A stretch of DNA of 64,000 bases. It comes from Gordonia sp. 'Campus'. Lineage in GTDB: Bacteria > Actinomycetota > Actinomycetes > Mycobacteriales > Mycobacteriaceae. Numbering within the stretch: the stretch's first letter is position 1; every line of letters starts with the position of its first letter. The notes below the pieces were generated by a model. It did not search any database. It was not told where the DNA came from and saw only the letters and a program-made list of their open reading frames with translations. Made by a program: the position numbers and the translations under genes. Positions 47,001 to 54,865 of the stretch are shown here, one piece after another. The stretch spans positions 186,001 to 250,000 of the forward strand of contig NZ_JAKOIW010000001.1 of the NCBI RefSeq assembly GCF_022206305.1. The letters are read 5' to 3'.

Positions 47001-48324
47001 AGTGGTCCTCGAGGTGGCTCACCGTCGGCGTGAAGGGCGGCGCCGGTGGCCCGCTCCGGCACCGGAAGCGCTCCCACTCGCCGTCGACGAACACCGAATC
47101 GTCGGGAATCCGCGGGCCGCCGTCCAGTTCGATCAGGGTGGCGGTGAGGTGCCGGTCGAAGCGCCGGGCGAGGGTGGCCAGCGCATCGGTGTCGACGACG
47201 GCGGCCGGGGCTTCCCAGGTCACCGCCCGGCGACCGTTCTGGTCGGCGGGGTGCAGGGTCACCGCGACGTCGGAGATCGGTCCGGTTCGCATGACCTCGA
47301 GTCCCCAGTGCAAGCCGTCGACAGCGGGCGGATCGAAACCCGGCAAGAGGTTGACCACCGCCCCGAAACCGTTGATCGCGTTGCGATTTCGCAGCATGTC
47401 CTCGCGAGGAAAACGCTGATGGCGCAGAGCGTCGACCAGGGCCGTCGACACCTCGGCGAGCGCCTGCCCGGCGTCGCGGTCCCCGATTCCGTCGAGGCGC
47501 AACGGCACGACGTTCGAGACCGGTTGCACCGCCCGTAGACGGGCCGCCGAGGTACGTGCCGCGACCGGAAGGCTCAGTACCACGTCCGGGGTGTCGAGGA
47601 ACCGGGCGCACAGACCCGAGAACGCGGCGACGAACTCGGCCGAGGATGCGGTGCGCGGACTGGTCAGGGTTTCGGTGACGCGCGTGATCGACGACGTGAG
47701 CGGGACGGAACCGGCCAGCAGGGATGGTTCGAGGCCGTCCAGTCGTCGCGCCCAGTGTTGTTCGTCGGTCCCTCGGCGTCGCGAGTCGCGATACTTCTCC
47801 TCTTCGGCCTCGAGTTCGAGGTCGTCGGCGAGAGGCATCTCGTCGGGCCGCGCGGTACCCGCGTAGACAGCGGCGATGTGCGCCATCACCCGCAGGACGC
47901 CGGCGCCGTCGGTGAGCACGTGATGTACCCGCACGATCCACCGGTGGGAGTCAGGAGCGAGAGCGTGCAGTTCGCTGCGGAACAGCGGCAGTCCGAGGTC
48001 GGCGCCTGCGGGGTCGTCGAGGAAACGCTGCGCACGCGACTCGCTCTCGGCCGCCGGGTCGGCGCACGCGGACAGGTCCACGCATTCCACCGGGTCCAGT
48101 CCGGAGTCGGCTGGTTGCAGGGGATGAGGGTGCCCGTCGGCCGGCGAGCGATCCGGGCTCAGACGTACGTCGCACCACCCGACGTGGTCGAGCACCGCGC
48201 CGGCCGTGTGGAGCAGTCGGTCGGCGTCCAGACGGCCGCGCAGGCTCAAGCCGAATGCGACGACGTGCGACACCTCGGGGTGCAGGAGTTGTGACAGCCA
48301 CAGGCCGCGGCGGGTGACGGTCAT
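44044..48324 (-). CDS. Single-module non-ribosomal peptide synthetase (C-A-PCP-C)
   Basis: A 1426-residue synthetase. Domains: condensation (about 1-410, HHVLTDG at 134-140), adenylation (about 430-920: LLFTSGSTGTPKG, NAYGPTE, YRTGDL, GRRDGQITLRGLRIELAEI, NGKLDVGK), carrier protein (EQGGDSLAVMRV, phosphopantetheine Ser near 970) and a second condensation-like domain with FHHIAVDG near 1160. The substrate pocket starts with the alpha-amine-binding Asp (SPTFDTGIVEML). There is no thioesterase or epimerase. The terminal domain may release the product by ester or amide formation with a soluble acceptor. The gene is alone, without tailoring enzymes or MbtH; product unknown. Confidence 0.92.
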   Translation of the reverse strand: MTVTRRGLWLSQLLHPEVSHVVAFGLSLRGRLDADRLLHTAGAVLDHVGWCDVRLSPDRSPADGHPHPLQPADSGLDPVECVDLSACADPAAESESRAQRFLDDPAGADLGLPLFRSELHALAPDSHRWIVRVHHVLTDGAGVLRVMAHIAAVYAGTARPDEMPLADDLELEAEEEKYRDSRRRGTDEQHWARRLDGLEPSLLAGSVPLTSSITRVTETLTSPRTASSAEFVAAFSGLCARFLDTPDVVLSLPVAARTSAARLRAVQPVSNVVPLRLDGIGDRDAGQALAEVSTALVDALRHQRFPREDMLRNRNAINGFGAVVNLLPGFDPPAVDGLHWGLEVMRTGPISDVAVTLHPADQNGRRAVTWEAPAAVVDTDALATLARRFDRHLTATLIELDGGPRIPDDSVFVDGEWERFRCRSGPPAPPFTPTVSHLEDHWSSDPDAVAIIDGEVSVSRREFARRVDRGTRLLVEAGVGAGDRVAVSIERSVTSVVAFWSVLCAGGVWVPVGDPFAPEARTRDLLDRSGAKVGLCVPGTPRPGSIRWLDLEHDAPEHDAPEPDDPGSPVADRRPGLERGPDDAAYLLFTSGSTGTPKGVVMPHRGLPALIAEIQQTYALAPGSRILHASSPTFDTGIVEMLCGVVCGATVVVAPRSAPGGDALAHLIRRHRVSHLIVTPSVLDTLPVDLADDLVQVIIGGEPPSPRVVDRWSGRVRLRNAYGPTETRCSINISAPLSPGGAITVGPPMVGVDEAVLDRLGRPQPPGALGTLHCAGPQLADGYLDDPASTAEAFVQSTFSADAVMYRTGDLAEWTEDGEIRLLGRRDGQITLRGLRIELAEIDAALGRCTGVRSCATILRELPSGRTALVSFVVPQGTGTDVDAPGLRRAVAEVLPSYMVPALIVGIDALPRTGNGKLDVGKLADHPLPGRRSVRGPVGSHETLLVRVVGEALGTDEVDLFAGFLEQGGDSLAVMRVVGLLTAAGHSEIGPDDVLTAPDLEALAERMVEPVRPGTTVRRPTAPDDDRPLTSAERTVERAPGHAHGQLVRVGWVPPEAGRPTATELRELLCALVDRHPALRSIYPDTPCGPVQRALAGGADAAVSVAVQVVSDRDLNPGREMLRAHAEHMSASLDVRVAPPFCVRILSDADGGVVAAVAVFHHIAVDGHSLGTLAREADLIARGVDVPVLHSISPPAQHADDDVDGRSWQKLLGMPPAEAFTLDGLDPVSCAQSTAIRRRALVDADVYTRFHAEASEQGMTPFEAFGRSVSEALARLTGQDRMMAATAASQRPAGADDTVGDFVISAMTPLDAREDARDSVARTRRCIAAANAPMEDVLDALGRPVVDGRLFPVPVLLGWTPTIIRPSAGGHLYVFPPPITRWMLQVEGSPTAQGELQVLVTGAASALEESRVEQVLAEVIACVRRV

Positions 48325-48468
48325 CGCCGATCACCCCCTCGACATCGTCGGGTGGAGCCGTGCCCGGAGATCACGTCCCGACCGTAGGTCCGGCGAGTTG
48401 AACGGACGCTGAAACGCGAGGTCCGGCGGGCGACGACGACCGTCGTCCGCAGTACACCTCCGGCAGCG

Positions 48469-49557
48469 TCACGCCCCGAGCGCGCGGGCGAACATGGGCC
48501 ACGACTGATGCATCTGATCCTCCCAATAACCCCAGGAGTGGGTACCGACGGGCGGGAACCGCACGACGGCCGGAATCCGCAACGCGGCGAGGCGGTTCGC
48601 CATGGTGACGGTGCAGGATCGAGCCGCCGCTTCGGCGAAGCCGCCTGCCGTGACCTGCTCGGCGAGTTCGCCGACATTGCCCGCGATACGACGGTCGGAG
48701 AGGTTGTCATGTGCGCCCGGCAGGCCGGTGCCCGCACTGATCCAGAGCGCGGGCGTGCGCCGGGCCAGCTTGTACGCGTTGATGATCGGGTCCTTCGCCG
48801 CCCACTGTGGGTCCCCGGGAGGGCCGTACATGTTGCTCGCGTCGGCCAGTGCGGGGACGAAGACGACGTTGCGCAGGAGCAGTTGTCCGGTGGGCGACGC
48901 GGTGTCCGCGCATCCCGAGTAGGCGCCGACCGCCCGGTAGAAGCCCGGGTGGTTCTCGGCGATCCGGAGGACGGCGTTGCCCGCCATCGATATCCCGGCG
49001 ATTCCGCGGGACCGTCCGGGACCGGTACGGCCACCGTGCGCGGTCTCGAAGGCCGCGGGCAGCTCTGAGGTCAGGAACGTCTCCCACCGCAGCGGACGGG
49101 GCGTCTTCACACCGAACCGGAAGTTCGCCGCCGGGTCGACGCGGCGCCAGTCGGCGTAGTAGCTCGCGGCCCCGCCGATCGGGGTCACGGTCCACACGTT
49201 CTTGTTCGCGTAGAACGCATTGGCATCGGTCGCGTGCGTCCAGTCGTCGTTGTCCTCCCCGCCGGAGGACCCACTGAGCAGGTACATCACCGGCGCGCCC
49301 TGATTGCGGTTCGCGGGCGTCTGCACCAGGGCTGGGATCTGGGTCTGCATGGATCGGGACCACACCGACACGACGAGGTTCCGTGGCGACACCCAGGTCT
49401 CCCGATACGGCGCCGCGGCGCTCGCCCTCGCGTAGCCGACACCGTCGAGGGTGTCGGCCGTCGCGCTGCCCGCGGACGGCACCGCCTCGACGGAGACACC
49501 AAGGACCGCGCACAGGACGGCAACGCCCCCGGCGACGAATCTCGACAACCGAGACAT
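48469..49557 (-). CDS. Secreted mycolyltransferase/esterase (antigen 85 family)
   Basis: A 362-residue alpha/beta-hydrolase with a signal peptide (MSRLSRFVAGGVAVLCAVLG, cleavage near SATA-DT). The nucleophile is in GISMAGNAVL, and the C-terminal PPVGTHSWGYWEDQMHQSWPMF holds the catalytic His and the conserved Trp of corynebacterial and mycobacterial mycolyltransferases. These enzymes transfer mycolic acids to trehalose or arabinogalactan in the cell envelope. ATG 49557 has GAGGGAG upstream; the frame extends 29 codons beyond without a better start. It is the clearest marker that the organism has mycolic acids. Confidence 0.92.
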   Translation of the reverse strand: MSRLSRFVAGGVAVLCAVLGVSVEAVPSAGSATADTLDGVGYARASAAAPYRETWVSPRNLVVSVWSRSMQTQIPALVQTPANRNQGAPVMYLLSGSSGGEDNDDWTHATDANAFYANKNVWTVTPIGGAASYYADWRRVDPAANFRFGVKTPRPLRWETFLTSELPAAFETAHGGRTGPGRSRGIAGISMAGNAVLRIAENHPGFYRAVGAYSGCADTASPTGQLLLRNVVFVPALADASNMYGPPGDPQWAAKDPIINAYKLARRTPALWISAGTGLPGAHDNLSDRRIAGNVGELAEQVTAGGFAEAAARSCTVTMANRLAALRIPAVVRFPPVGTHSWGYWEDQMHQSWPMFARALGA

Positions 49558-49718
49558 CACGGACTCCCTCGTTCGGGCCGGCCCGACGACTCCGGCTCCG
49601 CCATCGTAGGCACACCGCGAAGTACCCAGAACCGAACGGGTCAACCGTCCAGTTCTCTGCCACAGCCGAATCGGACGAATCGGTTATGTCCCGGGTCGGC
49701 CCGACGTACGGTCGGACG

Positions 49719-50216
49719 ATGACACCCCTCCTGCGTAGGATCACCCCCTCCATGCGTACCGCGGTCGCGTCGCTTGCCGCGGCCGCCGCCCTGCTCACCC
49801 CCGTGGCGATGTCCCCGGCGACGGCCGATGCCACCCCGTCCTCCGGCATCTCAGCGGTCAGCCTGGGCAAGGCGGACATCCCGGCGGATCTGCTGCCCTT
49901 CGTGCCCGACGGCGTGCACGTAGAGGTCCGCGAGATCACCATCGCGCCCGGCGGCACGACCGGCTGGCATTATCACGACGGCCCGCTCTACGGCCTGGTC
50001 CGCCAGGGCACGCTCACCCATCCCGGCTCCGACTGCAAGCCGGTCGTCTACCGGACCGGCGACATCATCCAGGAGCCTGGCGGCAAGGTGAACACCCACG
50101 AGGGCACCAACCTCGGGACCACCCCGGTCGTCCTCGACGTCCTCTACCTGATGCCCCTCAACAAGCCGCTCTCCGAGGACGCCCCGGCGCCGCCGTGTGC
50201 GACCACCGCTCCCTGA
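49719..50216 (+). CDS. Secreted cupin-domain protein
   Basis: A 165-residue protein with a signal peptide (RTAVASLAAAAALLTPVAMSPATADA) and a single cupin barrel: EITIAPGGTTGWHYHDGPLYGLVRQGTLTHPG is cupin motif 1 with His-X-His, and PGGKVNTHEGTNLG motif 2. Such small exported cupins often bind a metal; no reaction is known for this one. ATG 49719 is used; ATG 49752 would shorten the signal peptide. It is divergent from the mycolyltransferase. Confidence 0.85.
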   Translation: MTPLLRRITPSMRTAVASLAAAAALLTPVAMSPATADATPSSGISAVSLGKADIPADLLPFVPDGVHVEVREITIAPGGTTGWHYHDGPLYGLVRQGTLTHPGSDCKPVVYRTGDIIQEPGGKVNTHEGTNLGTTPVVLDVLYLMPLNKPLSEDAPAPPCATTAP

Positions 50217-50307
50217 GGTTCCGGGCGACAGCCCCCCTCGCCCCCTGAGGTGCCCCCTGAGGTGGGAGGAGCGAGAGCGACGAGCTACGAAGGGCAAGGG
50301 CGCCGCC
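50217..50307. repeat. Second locus of the CCCTGAGGTG interspersed repeat
   Basis: CCCTGAGGT motifs recur in this stretch (three times between 50211 and 50260), ending GGAGGAGCGAGAGCGACGAGCTACGAAGGG at about 50264-50293. The end matches the repeat at 20877-20919 except for a few bases, and here too it lies just downstream of the stop codon of a leftward gene and opposite a convergent one. Confidence 0.8.
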
Positions 50308-51636
50308 TCAGCGACCCTCCCGCCGTTCGAGGAGACTGCTGAGTTCGGCGGCCACCGTTCGGGATTCGGCGGTGACGAGCACGCCGTCGCGAACCACCCA
50401 CCGGCCGCCTACCATCACGTCGCGGGGCCGTCGGCCCGGTCCGGCCCAGAGCAGGCCGTCCACCGGGTCGGCGACCCCTGCGTCGAAGACGTCCGCACAC
50501 TCCCACACGCAGAGGTCGGCGGCCGCTCCCGGCCGCAGGTGTCCCAGCTCGGGTCGACCGAGCCCGGCCGCAGACCCTCCGGTCGCCATCGCGAGACTCG
50601 TCGCGGCCGTGACCGGTTCGCCGATGAGTCCCGAGACCTGAACGGCCAGGCGCGCATCCGCGAGCAGATGCCCGGCGTCGTTGCTCCCACCGCCGCTCGT
50701 CCCCAAACCGACACACACGCCGGCCGCCGTCAGTGCGGCGACGCGGGCGACGCCCCACCCCATCGGTACATCGCATCCCGGCGCGTGGGTCGCGGTCGCC
50801 CCCGATCGGGCGAATAGGGCGATCTCGTCGTCGGTGACGTCGCAGAGGTGGGCAACGGTGACGTCCTCGCCGAGCCATCCCCACTCGTCGAGCAGGTCGA
50901 GTGGACGGCGCCCGTAGCGTTCGGCCGCGATCTCGACGTCGATCTTCTCGTTGGCCTGGGTCCGGCGACGCAGACCCAGACTGCCGGCCACCTCCGCCAG
51001 GGCGGCGAACGTCTCCGGGCCGTCCGCGTGGACACCCGACGGGCCCACCGCCAGCTGGGTCATGCCGTCGGATGTCACGCCGTTTCGCGCATCGGGCAGG
51101 TGGGTGTCGTGGATGTCCGACACCGATCGTGCGGCGGTGTCCGGATCGTCCCGGGCGGTTCCCCGCACGAACACCAGCCGCGCACCCACCCGACGCGCGG
51201 CACCGATCGTCGCACCCGCCAGCGTCACCGGGTCCTGATCTCGAGGCCACGTCAGATGGTGGTCGGCCACCGTGGTCACCCCACACAGGAGTGATTCGGC
51301 GAGCGCCACCGACGCCGCGGCCGCGGTCAGCTCGGGATCGACTCCGATCATGCTGTAACGCTGCGACATCCGAGCGAGCCAGTCCCGCATCGGAACCGAC
51401 CGGGTGTCAGGCCGCGACCGGAACGCGCTCTGCAACAGATGGTGGTGCGCGTTGACGAGGCCCGGCGTGACGACACAGCCGGACACGTCGACGATCTCGG
51501 CGCCGCCCGCCGATTCGTGTCCCGAGCCACTCGGCGCCGCCACGATCGTCCCACCGTCGACGACCACCCGATCGTAGGTCACCGTCGACGCGTCACGCAG
51601 GACCGCCGCGGCGCCGGACAACACCACCGAGCTCAT
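50308..51636 (-). CDS. Amidohydrolase-superfamily protein with altered metal ligands
   Basis: A 442-residue protein resembling 8-oxoguanine deaminase and the TRZ/ATZ hydrolases. The first metal motif NAHHHLLQ is intact and VTVAHLCDV supplies a further His, but the usual HTHxAE is RTQANE (His to Gln) and the catalytic GxGxDGxxSND is GLGTSGGGSND (Asp to Ser). Classical single-zinc deaminase chemistry is therefore doubtful; it may use a changed metal site, another reaction, or be non-catalytic. ATG 51636 lies 13 bp after the reductase stop, so the two are co-transcribed with the XRE-cupin regulator. Confidence 0.85.
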   Translation of the reverse strand: MSSVVLSGAAAVLRDASTVTYDRVVVDGGTIVAAPSGSGHESAGGAEIVDVSGCVVTPGLVNAHHHLLQSAFRSRPDTRSVPMRDWLARMSQRYSMIGVDPELTAAAASVALAESLLCGVTTVADHHLTWPRDQDPVTLAGATIGAARRVGARLVFVRGTARDDPDTAARSVSDIHDTHLPDARNGVTSDGMTQLAVGPSGVHADGPETFAALAEVAGSLGLRRRTQANEKIDVEIAAERYGRRPLDLLDEWGWLGEDVTVAHLCDVTDDEIALFARSGATATHAPGCDVPMGWGVARVAALTAAGVCVGLGTSGGGSNDAGHLLADARLAVQVSGLIGEPVTAATSLAMATGGSAAGLGRPELGHLRPGAAADLCVWECADVFDAGVADPVDGLLWAGPGRRPRDVMVGGRWVVRDGVLVTAESRTVAAELSSLLERREGR

Positions 51637-51649
51637 GATTCCGCCCCGG

Positions 51650-52615
51650 TCACAGCTCGAGGACCAATCGCCCACTGGTGCAGCGGGACACACAGATCAT
51701 CATCGACTCGTTCTCCGCCCGTTCTTCCGGCGAGAGGATCGAGTCGCGGTGATCGACCTCCCCACTGACCACCCCGGTCTCGCAGGTTCCGCAGATCCCC
51801 TCCCGGCAGGATGCCGGTGCCACCACACCGCTCACGCCGAGTACGTCCAGAATGGTGCGATCCGGCGGAACCGTGACGGTCACCCCGGACAATGCCAGCG
51901 ACAGTTCGAACTCCGTGTCATGGGCCATCTCCGTCGTTGCGGCGGTGAATCTCTCGGTGAACGCGTCGACAGCGGGCTGTGGACCGCACGCGTCCTCCAC
52001 CGCGTCGAGCATCGACGGTGGCCCGCACGCGTAGACAGCGGTTCCCCTCGCGAGGCCGGACAATTCCGCTGTGAGATCCGGCCGGCCGGTACGGCTCGAT
52101 TCGTAGATCGTCACGAGCCCGGGGTGCCGCCCCTCGAGCTCATCGGCGAACGCCATCTCCTCGCGCGAACGCCCGACATAGATCAGACGCCACGGCCGTC
52201 CCGCCCGATCGGCCTCTGCCGCAAGGCTGACAAGCGGAGTGATCCCGATTCCACCGGCGACGAAGACGTACGACAACGCGCGGGTCAACGCGAAGTGGTT
52301 GCGCGGCGGCCCGATCCGCACTTCCATCCCTTCGGACAGGTCGTCGTGCGTGGACCGCGACCCACCCCGGCTGTCGGTACGCCGCTCCACCGCGATCCGG
52401 TAGCGGCCGGTCTCGCCGGGCGACGGGCAGAGCGAGTACTGCCGGACGAGCCCGGTCGGGGTATGGAGGTCGATGTGCGATCCGGGGGTCCACGCAGGGA
52501 GCGGGAATTCGGCCGACGGGCCCAACACGAACTCGTCGATGTGCGCGGCGAGGTGGCGTCGCGCGACGACTCGGGCACGGATCGGATCCTGAATACTGCT
52601 CGACGACAGTGTCAT
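51650..52615 (-). CDS. Phthalate-dioxygenase-reductase-type flavoprotein
   Basis: A 321-residue reductase with FMN domain first (RQYSLCPSPGE and RIAVERR), then NAD domain (FVAGGIGITPLVSLA, YACGPPSML) and a C-terminal plant-type [2Fe-2S] ferredoxin (CREGICGTCETGVV with a distal ICVSRC Cys). This order is typical of VanB/PobB/PDR proteins, which pass electrons from NADH to a Rieske oxygenase. No Rieske oxygenase is in the window, so its partner is elsewhere or it serves another acceptor, for example a demethylase. ATG 52615 follows the XRE-cupin gene after 89 bp. Confidence 0.93.
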   Translation of the reverse strand: MTLSSSSIQDPIRARVVARRHLAAHIDEFVLGPSAEFPLPAWTPGSHIDLHTPTGLVRQYSLCPSPGETGRYRIAVERRTDSRGGSRSTHDDLSEGMEVRIGPPRNHFALTRALSYVFVAGGIGITPLVSLAAEADRAGRPWRLIYVGRSREEMAFADELEGRHPGLVTIYESSRTGRPDLTAELSGLARGTAVYACGPPSMLDAVEDACGPQPAVDAFTERFTAATTEMAHDTEFELSLALSGVTVTVPPDRTILDVLGVSGVVAPASCREGICGTCETGVVSGEVDHRDSILSPEERAENESMMICVSRCTSGRLVLEL

Positions 52616-52704
52616 CGGAGATCTCCTCGGTCAGGGGACGATCTCCGCCGGGTTCCCAGCCACAGGGACCACAGCACCTCATCCACGCGGTCGTCTCCGA
52701 CTGT

Positions 52705-53304
52705 CTACGACGACGAGGCCTGCACGACGATCAGATGCGCCGACTCGGGACCGATCAGCCGCCAGCGGTGAGGAATGCCGCCAGCGTAGTAAAGACTGTC
52801 GCCCGTGCGCAATTCGACGAGACTGCCGTCGCCGAAGTCGACCTCGATCTCGCCGCGGACCACGTGTACCCACTCGTCCTGCTCGTGCTGGAAGTACTCC
52901 CGGTGTTCGCGTCGGTTCAGGACCTGCTCCTGCGGGAAGAACGCGGCGTCCCCGCGAACGAGCAGCCGCGCGTAGCCGGCATCGTCGCCCGCCTGCGGGA
53001 GAATCGCACCGCCACCCGCCGGGACCACGCCGACGCCTGCGGGCGCCGACGTCGGGGTGGCCGTGACCTGCACGGGATCGGCCGCCAGCATCAGACTCAC
53101 CTGCGTCGTGTCCAGCGCGCGGGCGATCCGTTCCAGCGTCGTCATGCTCGGTCGCGCGTAACCCCGCTCAAGCTGGGACAGGAACGGATGCGAGATCCCC
53201 GCCTGGGCAGCCAGATTCGTGAGGGTGAGGCCGTGCTGCTTGCGGCGGCGTCGGATCTCCGCACCCAGCGACACCTGAGCGAGGTCCGGCTCGTCCAGGG
53301 CCAT
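52705..53304 (-). CDS. XRE-cupin transcriptional regulator
   Basis: A 199-residue regulator with an N-terminal XRE helix-turn-helix (LGAEIRRRRKQHGLTLTNLAAQAGISHPFLSQLERGYARPSMTTLERIARAL) and a C-terminal cupin (EYFQHEQDEWVHVVRGEIEVDFGDGSLVELRTGDSLYYAGGIPHRWRL) that normally senses a small ligand or metal. It stands at the head of the leftward operon and faces the rightward catabolic operon across 226 bp containing the palindrome at 53411-53431, which is its probable operator. Confidence 0.92.
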   Translation of the reverse strand: MALDEPDLAQVSLGAEIRRRRKQHGLTLTNLAAQAGISHPFLSQLERGYARPSMTTLERIARALDTTQVSLMLAADPVQVTATPTSAPAGVGVVPAGGGAILPQAGDDAGYARLLVRGDAAFFPQEQVLNRREHREYFQHEQDEWVHVVRGEIEVDFGDGSLVELRTGDSLYYAGGIPHRWRLIGPESAHLIVVQASSS

Positions 53305-53410
53305 ACCCGCCTCACCTCCTCCTCGTCGATCCCCTCAACGATCCGCGCCGATGGTTACATGCTCGCGACTCTGGTTAACGTCGCGGCAACAGCGCATTCC
53401 TATATTCGGT

Positions 53411-53431
53411 CTTGTTGACGTGGTCAACAAG
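53411..53431. promoter_or_regulatory. Perfect 9+3+9 palindrome in the divergent promoter region
   Basis: CTTGTTGAC-GTG-GTCAACAAG is a perfect inverted repeat, about 100 bp from each divergent gene. TTGAC within it could serve as a -35 box in either direction, so a bound repressor would block both promoters. The rest of 53305-53530 is unremarkable apart from an AT-rich patch (CATTCCTATATTCGGT) just left of it. Confidence 0.8.
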
Positions 53432-53530
53432 TATCACGAAACGCTCGATCTTCGCCGACCCAGCCACGGCGGACCCGCAATCACCGCGCACCGATGCGCA
53501 TCCTTCCAGTCCCGCAACGGAGTTCATGTG

Positions 53531-54865
53531 ATGCAGCCATTGCAGACAGCCCCGGATCCGGACACCCCCGTACCGGGTGTCACCGGCTCGCTGCCCGACG
53601 GATCGGTCGTGGACATCCACGTGTCGACCGACCCGGTGGGTGTCCGGAGAGTCTCGTCGATCAGCCCGGCCGACGACCGCTCGCTCCGGCGCCCCGGCTG
53701 GCTGGACCTGCGCGGGCATGTTCTCCTTCCACCCGCGGCGGAGCCTCATGCCCACCTGGACAAGGCCCTGTCCTGGAACGAGCTGTCACCGCCCATCGGC
53801 GACCTCGCCGACGCGATCGCCACATGGCGGGCGGGTAGCGTCCGCCTCACCGCGGAGTCGTTCCGCACCCGGGCGCTACAGGCGACCTCCGCCATGCTGC
53901 GCAACGGGATCACCGCGGTCCGAACGCACGCCGACATCCTCACCCACGACGATCCCCTCCGCGCGGTGCGGACCCTCGTCGACGTCCGGGACTCGCTCCA
54001 AGGTCTGATGGACATGCAGGTCACCGTCCTGGCCAGTCCACTCACTCCGACAGACCACATCGAGGCCGCGCTCGACACCGGTGCCGACCTCCTCGGCGGC
54101 GCACCGCACATCGCCGACGACCCCCGGGCCGAGCTCACCCGCCTACTCGATCTGGCCGACGCGCGGGGACTCGGTGTCGACCTGCACGTCGACGAGTTCC
54201 TCGACGGTGACCACCTCACGATCGACGCCTTCGCCGAACGGGTCACCGACTGGCCCTCCGATCGCATCCGTACCGCCGGGCACTGCTGCCGCCTCGACAC
54301 ACTGCCCGGCCCTGATCTGCAACGCGTGGCGGCCGCGCTGGCGCGAGCGGGGGTCTCGGTCATCGCCCTGCCCGTCACGAACCTGTACCTGCAGGGCCGG
54401 CAGGGGCAATCCGCAGGCCGTCGCGGGATCGCCCCGATCGACGTCCTCCGCGATCACGGCGTCCGAGTCGCCGGCGGGGCCGACAACATCCGCGACCCGT
54501 TCAACCCCGTCGGTCGCGCCGACCCGCTGGAGACGGCCGCCTTGCTGGTCACCGCCGCGCATCAACAGCCCGCCACCGCCCTGTCCCTCGTCACCGACGA
54601 GGCGCGTGCTGTCCTCGGGCTGGAACCCGCCGGCCCTGTCGTCGGCGCCCGCGCCGATCTCCTCGCGGTGCGCGGGACCGACCCCGTCGACGTGATCGCC
54701 ACCGCTCCGGCCGATCGGGTCGTCATCGTCAACGGCTGTCCGGTCGCTCGCACGCAGACCACCACCTGGACCGCGTTCCCCGAGATCACCCTGCCCGGAG
54801 TCACCGAGTCCGAGGCCCCCTCGCCCGCAAGCCCGTTCCCGTCCCTCGTCGGCATGGAGAGATGA
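53531..54865 (+). CDS. Cytosine-deaminase-like amidohydrolase
   Basis: A 444-residue amidohydrolase of the cytosine deaminase/N-isopropylammelide group. Metal ligands look complete: PHAHLDK (HxH), DLHVDEF, AGHCC and GGADNIRDPFNPVG (Asp), in the same order as in CodA. CGGAG lies before ATG 53531. It is the first gene of the rightward eight-gene operon; its end overlaps the ABC ATPase by 4 nt. Hydrolytic deamination or ring opening of an imported nitrogen heterocycle is likely, but the substrate is not identifiable. Confidence 0.85.
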   Translation: MQPLQTAPDPDTPVPGVTGSLPDGSVVDIHVSTDPVGVRRVSSISPADDRSLRRPGWLDLRGHVLLPPAAEPHAHLDKALSWNELSPPIGDLADAIATWRAGSVRLTAESFRTRALQATSAMLRNGITAVRTHADILTHDDPLRAVRTLVDVRDSLQGLMDMQVTVLASPLTPTDHIEAALDTGADLLGGAPHIADDPRAELTRLLDLADARGLGVDLHVDEFLDGDHLTIDAFAERVTDWPSDRIRTAGHCCRLDTLPGPDLQRVAAALARAGVSVIALPVTNLYLQGRQGQSAGRRGIAPIDVLRDHGVRVAGGADNIRDPFNPVGRADPLETAALLVTAAHQQPATALSLVTDEARAVLGLEPAGPVVGARADLLAVRGTDPVDVIATAPADRVVIVNGCPVARTQTTTWTAFPEITLPGVTESEAPSPASPFPSLVGMER

